A stretch of 21,714 nucleotides of DNA from a virus: positions 1-21,714 of IMG/VR virus record IMGVR_UViG_3300007539_000266. The stretch is one strand, 5' to 3'. Positions 14,520 to 20,989 of this stretch are shown here, piece by piece. The notes under the pieces are model-generated. The model did not search any database, was not told the DNA's origin, and saw nothing but the letters and a program-made list of their open reading frames with translations. Made by a program: the position numbers and the translations under genes. How positions within the stretch are numbered: position 1 is the first letter of the stretch; each line of letters begins with the position of its first letter.

Positions 14520-14962
14520 TGGCGGATAAACGAATAAGCGACTTAAACGCAGCTACTGCGCTCACGGGTACGGAGAAGTTACCCTTAGTACAAGGCACAG
14601 AGACTAAACGAGCAACAGTAAACGATATTAAAAACTACCTTATAGCTACGGAACTTACCGCAAGTGCAGGACAGACCGTAGATTTAGCGACGTATACAGA
14701 TGCGTTTATTATACATTTAATATGGTCTGGAGCAAACGGAACTGCTACTTATACTTTACCTAGTGCAGCAGCTAACGCGAACAGATTAATACGTTTTATT
14801 ACCGATAGCACTTTTACGACAAATACCCGCGTAGATCTTACACCAGCAGCGGGAGAGAACCTAGACGGATCTACTAACGCCTACCAAGTAAACAAATCGT
14901 ACGAAGGTATTGCGATCTGGTCCGACGGTGTAGAATGGTTTATTATACAGAAAAAAGCATAA
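14519..14962 (+). CDS. Head-fibre-like virion protein
   Basis: This 147-residue protein starts MADKRISDLNAATALTGTEK, then LPLVQGTETKRATVNDIKNY. This ISDL-x-x-x-x-x-L-T-G-x-E-x-L-P-h-VQ segment is a common N-terminal anchor in fibre and head-decoration proteins of tailed phages. The rest is beta-rich and hydrophobic-Thr-Ala, with Y/W residues and a closing strand (VEWFIIQKKA), like a trimeric jelly-roll head. It may decorate the head or be a short fibre. The position inside the head operon favours a head protein. Confidence 0.6.
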   Translation: MADKRISDLNAATALTGTEKLPLVQGTETKRATVNDIKNYLIATELTASAGQTVDLATYTDAFIIHLIWSGANGTATYTLPSAAANANRLIRFITDSTFTTNTRVDLTPAAGENLDGSTNAYQVNKSYEGIAIWSDGVEWFIIQKKA

Positions 14963-14975
14963 ATAAATATAATAT

Positions 14976-15419
14976 ATGAACACACAAAAACAAGTATTCG
15001 CTAAACTAAGTGAAGCGTCAAAAGACGAAAGACTTAGAGGTCTCGAACTACGTATGCAAAAGCGTATGGAGTTAATGGATTATAAAGACTGGGAAGAGGT
15101 CGTAAATGATGGAGAAACCGTTTACGGTATTATTGAAAACTACGTACGAGAAGTTTACGATATGGGCGTAAAAATTACTGCATTAAAGAGAGAATTAGCT
15201 AAGGCAGACGATATCGTAAAAGAAGGTAAAGGAGTAATGGACGATTATTTTAGAGATGCTGACAAATTTTTAAAAGACTATAAGGCAAGAGCAAAAAAAA
15301 TCGGTTTAACTAATTCTGTAGCCGAAAGCCAGATAGAGTCTCAAAAAGATGAGGTAAAACAAATTTTTGACACTTTAAAATCAGACGTTGAGTTTAACAA
15401 AAAACAAAAACTAGGATAA
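14976..15419 (+). CDS. Helical protein of the head operon, hypothetical
   Basis: This is a 147-residue, almost wholly helical and highly charged protein. It has an N-terminal RGLELRMQKRMELMDYKDWEEV segment, a middle helix (VREVYDMGVKITALKREL), and a C-terminal coiled coil (ESQIESQKDEVKQIFDTLK). It is followed with no gap by the next gene (TAA then ATG). Preceding bases AATATAATATATGAAC are A/T rich. It may be an internal virion or assembly protein. No known family is recognised. Confidence 0.6.
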   Translation: MNTQKQVFAKLSEASKDERLRGLELRMQKRMELMDYKDWEEVVNDGETVYGIIENYVREVYDMGVKITALKRELAKADDIVKEGKGVMDDYFRDADKFLKDYKARAKKIGLTNSVAESQIESQKDEVKQIFDTLKSDVEFNKKQKLG

Positions 15420-15785
15420 ATGAGACACGTATTTAATAAAATCGCAAATTTAGCGACAGAGGCAGCAAAGCAACCTTTAAAAAGGGTAGACTTATCAATG
15501 TTCGACGATATCGAAGACGCATTAAGTAGAGTATATTCTGGCGAATTTGTACAAGATGCTTTAGACGAGGCGCAGAGTAAATTTATTTTAGCAAGAGATA
15601 TCGTACGTTTTGATATGGACGATGCGCTTACAGAGGCAGAGTCTCTTATCGAAGATCTAGAAGAAGAACTAAAAGAGATGGGCGAAGAAGACCACCCAAA
15701 ACTTAAAGAGTACAAATCTCAATTAGAAGACGCTAGACAAGAAGTAAAAGAGTACGAAATGAAAGTAGATAGATTTTTAAAATAG
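15420..15785 (+). CDS. Acidic coiled-coil protein of the head operon, hypothetical
   Basis: This is a 121-residue acidic helical protein. Residues 1-35 carry FNKIANLATEAAKQPLKRV and an acidic run (FDDIEDALSRV). From about 60 on it is a coiled coil (ALTEAESLIEDLEEELKEM). It lies immediately after the preceding helical gene and 4 bases before the scaffold gene. With that gene it forms a pair of helical proteins that could assist capsid assembly or be packaged inside. No family is recognised. Confidence 0.6.
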   Translation: MRHVFNKIANLATEAAKQPLKRVDLSMFDDIEDALSRVYSGEFVQDALDEAQSKFILARDIVRFDMDDALTEAESLIEDLEEELKEMGEEDHPKLKEYKSQLEDARQEVKEYEMKVDRFLK

Positions 15786-15789
15786 TAAT

Positions 15790-16350
15790 ATGAACACAGT
15801 AGATATGTTAAACCAGATTAGGACCCTATTAGGGGTAGAGCAAAAAATAGAACTTGCTCAAATTACACTAGATAATGGTACAGTCATAGAAGCGGAAGCG
15901 TTCGAAGCAGGTAACGAAGTATTTATCGTTACGGAAGAGGAAAAGATAGCCTTACCCGTAGGAGAGTACACGTTAGAAGACGGCAGAGCGTTAATCGTTG
16001 AAGAGGAAGGTATTATTAAAGAAGTAGGTACGGCAGAAGCACCAGCGGAAGAAGAAGCCGAAGAGGTAGAAGCCGAAGAAGAAGTAAAAGAGGAAGAAAT
16101 GGCTTACGTAACTCGTCAAGAGTTCGGGGAAGCTATGGACGAGATCAAAGCGATGATCCAAGAACTCGGATACGGTAAAAAAGAGGAAGAAATGCAGGAA
16201 GAAGTTAAGGAAGAGTTAGCAGCACAAGAACCAGCAGCTAGACCTTTGCGTCATAATCCAGAGCGTAAATCTAAACCTCAAATTAAAAAGCTATCAGCAA
16301 ATAAAACAAACGGAACAAAAGATATTATATTCAATAAATTATTTAAATAA
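15790..16350 (+). CDS. Capsid scaffolding protein
   Basis: This is a 186-residue protein just before the major capsid gene and overlapping it by one base. Residues 20-80 are a beta-rich domain (ELAQITLDNGTVIEAEAF, then GEYTLEDGRALIVEEEG). Residues 85-105 are an unusually Glu-rich linker, followed by a coiled coil (MDEIKAMIQELGYGKKEEEM) and a basic C-terminal tail (RHNPERKSKPQIKKLS) that can bind the capsid protein. The acidic middle and basic end are typical of scaffolds. It would be removed by the protease encoded upstream. Confidence 0.75.
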   Translation: MNTVDMLNQIRTLLGVEQKIELAQITLDNGTVIEAEAFEAGNEVFIVTEEEKIALPVGEYTLEDGRALIVEEEGIIKEVGTAEAPAEEEAEEVEAEEEVKEEEMAYVTRQEFGEAMDEIKAMIQELGYGKKEEEMQEEVKEELAAQEPAARPLRHNPERKSKPQIKKLSANKTNGTKDIIFNKLFK

Positions 16351-17291
16351 TGGCAACAGTTACTACAATTACAACTAACTATCAAGGGGAATTTTTACAA
16401 GAGTATATCTCCGCGATGCTTCTTTCGGGAAAAACACTAAACGATGGAGCAATTACAATTAAACCAAATGTTAAACACAAAGCGACTTTAAAAAGTTTAG
16501 ACCTTACGGGGGCTATAGGAGACGCTACTTGCGACTTTACCGATACTGGGGTTTTAACTTTAGCCGACGTGGTTATCGAGCCTAAACCTTTGCAGGTAAA
16601 TATGACTTTGTGTAAGTCAGATTTTAGAGACGACTGGGAGGCAGTTTCTATGGGATATTCTGCGTTTGACTCTTTACCTCCAAACTTTGCGTCGTACATT
16701 ACTGGACATATTGCAGCCCAGATCGCAGAGACGGTAGAGAAAAATATCTGGAACGGAGACGATAGTGCAGGTTCTGGTAACAACTTATTCGAAGGGTTCG
16801 AGCAAAGACTTACTTCGTCTACAATTACTGGAGTAGGTGCGACTACTATTGATCATACAAACGTAATAGCTTTCCTTAACGGAGTAGTCGAAGATATCCC
16901 TAATGCAGTTTACGGTGCAGAGGATTTAATGATTTACGTACCTAACAACGTATACAGAGCGTATGTAAGAGCGTTAGGAGGTTTTGTAGCAAACGTAGGG
17001 GCAGCGGGTATTGACAATAAAGGAACTACCTTCTACCAAATGGAGCAGAAACTAACTGTAAACGGGATCCCGCTTCAACGTTGTCCAGGAATGAGCGACA
17101 ACCGCGCGATCGCTGGTCGTAAATCCAATTTATATTTTGGCACGGGGCTAGTAAGCGATCATAATGAGGTAAAATTACTAGATATGAGCGACTTAGACGG
17201 GTCAGATAATGTAAGGTTCGTTTCTCGTTTTACGGCAGCTACGCAAGTAGGTATCGCAGCAGACGCGATCCACAGAACACCAGCAGTTTAA
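16350..17291 (+). CDS. Major capsid protein (HK97-like fold)
   Basis: This is a 313-residue protein with an N-terminal arm (NYQGEFLQEYISAMLLSGKT). A domain rich in strands and the segment CKSDFRDDWEAVSMGYSAFD come next, followed by an axial helix region (AAQIAETVEKNIWNGDD). The later part has VPNNVYRAYVRALGG and ends FTAATQVGIAADAIHRTP. The layout GEF-x-x-EYI-x-x-x-L-x-x-G-K-T-L at the front and the late R-F-T-A-A-T-Q-V-G are typical of Bacteroidetes phage capsids. It forms the icosahedral shell. The terminator at 17308-17342 follows, so it is the last gene of the main head transcript. Confidence 0.85.
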   Translation: MATVTTITTNYQGEFLQEYISAMLLSGKTLNDGAITIKPNVKHKATLKSLDLTGAIGDATCDFTDTGVLTLADVVIEPKPLQVNMTLCKSDFRDDWEAVSMGYSAFDSLPPNFASYITGHIAAQIAETVEKNIWNGDDSAGSGNNLFEGFEQRLTSSTITGVGATTIDHTNVIAFLNGVVEDIPNAVYGAEDLMIYVPNNVYRAYVRALGGFVANVGAAGIDNKGTTFYQMEQKLTVNGIPLQRCPGMSDNRAIAGRKSNLYFGTGLVSDHNEVKLLDMSDLDGSDNVRFVSRFTAATQVGIAADAIHRTPAV

Positions 17292-17307
17292 TAATTAACT
17301 AACATAT

Positions 17308-17342
17308 AAAGGGGTGGGGTAAATGCGCCCTATCCCTTTTTT
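17308..17342 (+). terminator. Rho-independent terminator after the major capsid gene
   Basis: A 12-pair stem AAAGGGGTGGGG (17308-17319) pairs with CCCTATCCCTTT (17328-17339) with two G-T pairs and an 8-base loop. It continues into TTT (17340-17342). The tail tube gene starts 13 bases further on without a late element, so partial read-through may set the ratio of capsid to tube protein. Confidence 0.8.
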
Positions 17343-17354
17343 AATAAAAAAAAT

Positions 17355-17873
17355 ATGGCTTGTAACTTAACAAATATAGCAGGTAGAGAATTACCTTGCG
17401 AAAAGACGGTAGGCGGATTAAAAGCCGTTTACTTTGCAGCTTTTGACGAAGCTACTACTGCTGGGGACGCAACTAACCCACCAGCGGGTACTTGGTACAA
17501 GTACGACTTAAAGGGTGCGTCTTCTTTAGAGACTTCTATTAACGGGTCCAGAGAAAATAACTCGATCTTTTACACGCAAACGATCAATATACAATTACCT
17601 TTACTAGATAGCGATACTCAAGATGAGGTAAAGATTTTAGCAGCGAACAAACCACACGTTATCGTAGAGGACTATAACGGTCAACAATGGTTAGCGGGAT
17701 TAGAACACGGCTGCGATCTTACGGGAGGTAGCTTAGTAACTGGTGCAAATATGGGAGACTTTAGCGGATTTACGCTAACTTTCGAAGCATTAGAAAAAGC
17801 ACCACCTGCGTACGTAGATACTGCGGTTACTGCTTCGGGTACACCTATAACCCCTAGCGTTACCGCTTCATAG
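17355..17873 (+). CDS. Major tail tube protein
   Basis: This is a 172-residue protein with a first half rich in strands. It starts MACNLTNIAGRELPCEKTVG, then GGLKAVYFAAFDEAT and a long loop. The second half (SRENNSIFYTQTINIQLPLL, DEVKILAANKPHVIVEDYNG) carries the beta pattern of phage tail tube subunits. The Thr/Ala/Pro-rich C terminus is a short linker. It would polymerise as hexameric rings around the tape measure. It stands alone between two terminators in the middle of the head and portal genes, far from the tail operon, which is unusual. Confidence 0.65.
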   Translation: MACNLTNIAGRELPCEKTVGGLKAVYFAAFDEATTAGDATNPPAGTWYKYDLKGASSLETSINGSRENNSIFYTQTINIQLPLLDSDTQDEVKILAANKPHVIVEDYNGQQWLAGLEHGCDLTGGSLVTGANMGDFSGFTLTFEALEKAPPAYVDTAVTASGTPITPSVTAS

Positions 17874-17904
17874 ATTTTCGGTTTTGTTTTAATAGGTAAA
17901 GAGA

Positions 17905-17933
17905 GGGTAGCAGAAATGTTACCCTTTTTTTTT
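17905..17933 (+). terminator. Rho-independent terminator after the tail tube gene
   Basis: The hairpin is GGGTAGC (17905-17911), loop AGAAAT, GTTACCC (17918-17924) with one G-T pair. It is followed by nine T (17925-17933). It is placed 28 bases before late element copy D, the same layout as the terminator at 6422 and copy B. Confidence 0.88.
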
Positions 17934-17960
17934 AATAAGTCGCAAAAAGTCGTTTTTATT

Positions 17961-17973
17961 ACGTTATATAGAT
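17961..17973 (+). promoter_or_regulatory. Late-promoter-like element, copy D (portal operon)
   Basis: ACGTTATATAG begins at 17961, and ATG at 17974 follows 13 bases later. It sits right after a strong terminator, so transcription of the portal operon needs a new start here. Upstream bases are T rich (CGTTTTTATT). Confidence 0.55.
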
Positions 17974-18303
17974 ATGAAGGTTTTAACAACTAGCACCGAT
18001 CCGCAAGAGATAGAAGTAATACCTAGAAGTTACCCTACCAGTATAACGGTAAATCTACGAGATGAAGTAACGAATGACACGTATACTTATACCAGTATAA
18101 CTACCGCGCAAAATAAGGGGTATTTGTGCTTTTCTAACGCGTTTACTCTAGTCGAGGGTAGATTTTATAATATTACGCTTTTAGATGGCGCAGACGTTAT
18201 TTATAAGGGTAAGATATTTTGTACAGATAGTGCGGATTATTCAGTAAACACCAACCAGTATACAGAAGAGACAACGTACGATAATGATTATATAATTATA
18301 TGA
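17974..18303 (+). CDS. Small beta-rich virion protein before portal
   Basis: This is a 109-residue acidic protein, nearly all beta-strand by appearance: IEVIPRSYPTSITVNLRDEV, then TYTYTSITTAQNKGYLCF, FTLVEGRFYNITLL and YKGKIFC. It ends in an acidic Tyr/Asp tail (EETTYDNDYIII). The strand spacing is like a fibronectin or immunoglobulin fold used in fibre and tail tip proteins. It heads the portal operon and overlaps the portal gene by 4 bases. I recall such proteins in flavobacterial phages without a known function. Confidence 0.6.
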   Translation: MKVLTTSTDPQEIEVIPRSYPTSITVNLRDEVTNDTYTYTSITTAQNKGYLCFSNAFTLVEGRFYNITLLDGADVIYKGKIFCTDSADYSVNTNQYTEETTYDNDYIII

Positions 18304-20084
18304 GCAGACAACATAAACCAGCTAAGTACTCCAACGATCTACGGGTAATTAATTTTGCCAGTTATACGAGTCCTAGTATAGTCGAGAAAAAAAACCAAGA
18401 CTACGTAGAGTACGGAGATGATAATAACTATTATCAATATCTTATAGATCGTTATAACGGATCGCCAACAAATAACGCGATTATAAACGGTATTTCGGAG
18501 ATGATCTACGGAGAAGGTCTAGACGCGACAGACTCAAGTAGAAGACCAGATCAGTACGCGCAAATGAGATCGTTATTTTCTAAAGACTGCGTACGTAAAT
18601 TAGCCTACGATCTAAAACTTATGGGAGGCTGCGCTATGCAGATTATATACTCTAAGGATCGTACTAAGATCGCACAAGTAGAACACTACCCAGTAGAAAC
18701 CCTACGAGCGGAAAAGTGTAACGATAAAGGAGAGATAGAAGGTTATTACTATTGCCCAGACTGGACTAAGCACAAAAGAAGCGATAAACTAGAACGTATC
18801 CCAGCTTTCGGAACTTCTAAGGAGTCAATAGAGATACTATTTATAAAACCCTATAGAGCGGGGTATTATTACTATTCTGCGCCAGACTATCAAGGGGGAA
18901 TACAATACGCGGAGATCGAAGAAGAAGTAAGTAACTTCCACCTCAACAACATAAAAAACGGGTTATCTCCTTCTATGCTTATAAACTTCAATAACGGAGT
19001 ACCAGCAGAAGAAGAGCGTAGCTTAATCGAGAGCCGTATAGCGCAAAAGTTTACGGGATCAAGTAACGCAGGTAAATTTATACTAGCGTTTAATGACTCC
19101 AGCGATACGGCAGCTACTATAGATCCAGTACAACTATCCGACGCGCATAATCAATACGAGTTTTTAAGCGAGGAAACGATGCGTAAAATAATGGTAGCGC
19201 ATAGGGTCGTTTCTCCTATGTTATTAGGGATCAAAGACTCGACGGGACTAGGTAACAATGCAGAGGAACTCGAAAAGGCAAGTATACTTATGGATAATAC
19301 CGTTATAAGACCTTTCCAGCGTTTACTTATAGATGCTTTCGATCAAATACTAGCGTTTAACGATATATCGCTAAACCTATACTTTAGGACTTTGCAGCCT
19401 TTAGAGTTCGTAGATCTATCAAACGCTATGAATAAGGAGCAAGTCGAAGAGGAAACGGGGCAAAAACTATCTGCGGAAACGCCTTTTATGGATAACGAAA
19501 CTGCGGACGAATTATGGGAACTCTTAAAAGATCTAGGAGAGGACGAGCCAGAAGGTTACGAACTTATAGACGTTGAAGACACCGAAGACGAACCCGACGA
19601 TTTCGACGCAGAAAAGTATCTAAACGGTTTAAAACTTAGTGCGACGCAAGACAGTAAAGAAGATACGGACCTTTGGAAAGTAAGATATAAGTACATTAAG
19701 GGAACTCGTAAACAAGCTAAAAGCCAGTCGCGGGATTTCTGTAGCAAAATGCTATCCGCAGACAAGTTATACCGTAAAGAAGATATCGGAATGATGAGCG
19801 CAAGAGGTGTAAATAAAAAGTTCGGACATAAAGGACGCAACTATAGTTTATTTCTCTATAAGGGCGGTCCGAATTGTTACCACAGATGGGAACGAAGAGT
19901 ATATAAAAAGAAGTTAAAAAAAGATGGAGAACCGTACGGAGGTAATGCGTTACAAGGGACAAACTTTAAGAACGTAAACCAAGCGATAAGGGAAGGTTAC
20001 AAACCAAAGAAGAACCCAAAAGAGGTAGCAACTGCGCCTATCGATATGCCGAGACAAGGACACCACCCAAACTATAACAAATAA
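18300..20084 (+). CDS. Portal protein with C-terminal Cys/His domain
   Basis: Residues 1-420 of this 594-residue protein are a portal protein. YVEYGDDNNYYQYLIDRYNG near the N terminus is followed by NAIINGISEMIYGEGL. The middle part ends in AHRVVSPMLLGIKDSTG and NNAEELEKAS, the usual portal stem and crown pattern. The ring forms the DNA entry channel and docks the terminase. An acidic linker (about 415-445) leads to an extra basic domain (about 455-594) with D-F-C481 and G-G-P-N-C526-Y-H528-R-W-E-R-R. C481, C526 and H528 could make part of a metal site. I recall similar extensions in portal genes of related phages. It could have a head morphogenesis role of the MuF kind, which is not proven. 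It overlaps the connector gene by one base. Confidence 0.82.
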   Translation: MSRQHKPAKYSNDLRVINFASYTSPSIVEKKNQDYVEYGDDNNYYQYLIDRYNGSPTNNAIINGISEMIYGEGLDATDSSRRPDQYAQMRSLFSKDCVRKLAYDLKLMGGCAMQIIYSKDRTKIAQVEHYPVETLRAEKCNDKGEIEGYYYCPDWTKHKRSDKLERIPAFGTSKESIEILFIKPYRAGYYYYSAPDYQGGIQYAEIEEEVSNFHLNNIKNGLSPSMLINFNNGVPAEEERSLIESRIAQKFTGSSNAGKFILAFNDSSDTAATIDPVQLSDAHNQYEFLSEETMRKIMVAHRVVSPMLLGIKDSTGLGNNAEELEKASILMDNTVIRPFQRLLIDAFDQILAFNDISLNLYFRTLQPLEFVDLSNAMNKEQVEEETGQKLSAETPFMDNETADELWELLKDLGEDEPEGYELIDVEDTEDEPDDFDAEKYLNGLKLSATQDSKEDTDLWKVRYKYIKGTRKQAKSQSRDFCSKMLSADKLYRKEDIGMMSARGVNKKFGHKGRNYSLFLYKGGPNCYHRWERRVYKKKLKKDGEPYGGNALQGTNFKNVNQAIREGYKPKKNPKEVATAPIDMPRQGHHPNYNK

Positions 20085-20584
20085 TGGCTACTGCACTATT
20101 TATAAAAAGAGAGGATATAGTACGTAACTCGATTATCGACGGTAACGTAGATTTTGACAAGTTCGTATACTATATTAAGGAAGCACAAGAGATACATATA
20201 CAAAACTATTTAGGTACTAGATTATATAACCGAATATCTAGCGACATTTTAGCGGGAACTCTAACGGGTAATTACCAAACGCTAGTAAACGATTATATAC
20301 AACCTATGGTTATACATTACAGTATGTGCGACTATTTGAATTTTGCGCCTTATACGTTAAAAAATGGTGGGATCTATAAACACCAAAGCGAAAACTCGGA
20401 AACTGCGAGTAAATCGGAGGTGGATTTTTTAGTACAAAAGCATAGAGACAAAGCGGAATTTTATACTAGACGTTTTATCGACTATATGACTTTCAACCAA
20501 AGCGATTTCCCCGAATACAATACGAATACAAACGACGAAATGTACCCTTCTAAAGATGCGACGTATAACAACTTGGTACTATAA
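20084..20584 (+). CDS. Head-tail connector (DUF6712 / gp6-like)
   Basis: This is a 166-residue helical protein following the portal gene with a TAATG overlap. Its helix order (FDKFVYYIKEAQEIHIQNYLG, LYNRISSDILAGTL, LVNDYIQPMVIHYSMCDYLN), then a stretch from VDFLVQKHRDKAEFYTRRF and an acidic end, fits the adaptor proteins that sit under the portal ring. The first helix with E/A-QE-hhI-x-x-hLG is characteristic of this group. Assigned by pattern and position. Confidence 0.65.
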   Translation: MATALFIKREDIVRNSIIDGNVDFDKFVYYIKEAQEIHIQNYLGTRLYNRISSDILAGTLTGNYQTLVNDYIQPMVIHYSMCDYLNFAPYTLKNGGIYKHQSENSETASKSEVDFLVQKHRDKAEFYTRRFIDYMTFNQSDFPEYNTNTNDEMYPSKDATYNNLVL

Positions 20585-20635
20585 ACCGAAAAAAAAAAAC
20601 GAGAAAAAGCTATATAATTTTTTAAAGAATAAAAA

Positions 20636-20989
20636 ATGGCAGCAAAATACGACATACCAAACCAGTACAACGGGGACACCTTTGAACAAATAACATTTAA
20701 TTTTTATAACACCACCAGCGACGCGGGTAATGAAATAGATCTTACGGGTGCAGTACCTAAAATGGATATAAGACGTAACGACGAAAACGGTAAAGTCGTA
20801 AAGGTGCTAACAATAGGAGACGGCTTAGAATGGGTTAGCGAGAGTAGCGGACAGTTTAGAACGCAGCCGTTTTTAATAGACTGGGGAGGGGGTAAATATG
20901 TATACGATTTACAGATTACGTATTCTAGTACCAGCGTAACTACATATATAAAAGGATCATTTAGAGTAACCGAAGATATTACGGACTAA
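20636..20989 (+). CDS. Fibre N-terminal / BppU-like domain protein
   Basis: This is a 117-residue beta-rich protein ([20 protein letters not shown], then [41 protein letters not shown]). The run G-D-T-F, D-L-T-G-A-x-x-x-M-x-I-R and Y-V-Y-D-L is the pattern of the N-terminal virion-attachment domain of fibres, similar to BppU and related proteins. Here it is a separate small gene joined by TAATG to the collagen-like fibre, so it may form the docking base for that fibre. The 51 bases before it are A-rich with a weak variant of the late element (AAGCTATATAA at 20607) and no hairpin. Confidence 0.6.
   Translation: MAAKYDIPNQYNGDTFEQITFNFYNTTSDAGNEIDLTGAVPKMDIRRNDENGKVVKVLTIGDGLEWVSESSGQFRTQPFLIDWGGGKYVYDLQITYSSTSVTTYIKGSFRVTEDITD

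Noticed and set aside
15341-15715. Reverse-strand Ser-rich frame of 124 codons
   Set aside because: It lies opposite two coiled-coil genes. Ser-rich text is what the complement of Glu/Lys-rich codons gives.
16382-16783. Reverse-strand frame of 133 codons inside the major capsid gene
   Set aside because: The capsid frame is complete, has recognisable protein motifs and fits its neighbours. The reverse frame has no upstream signals and is a shadow.
20585-20635. Late element or terminator before the 20636 gene
   Set aside because: AAGCTATATAA at 20607 matches the late element at only 8 of 11 positions, with a different distance to the ATG. The A and T runs form only a weak AT pairing.
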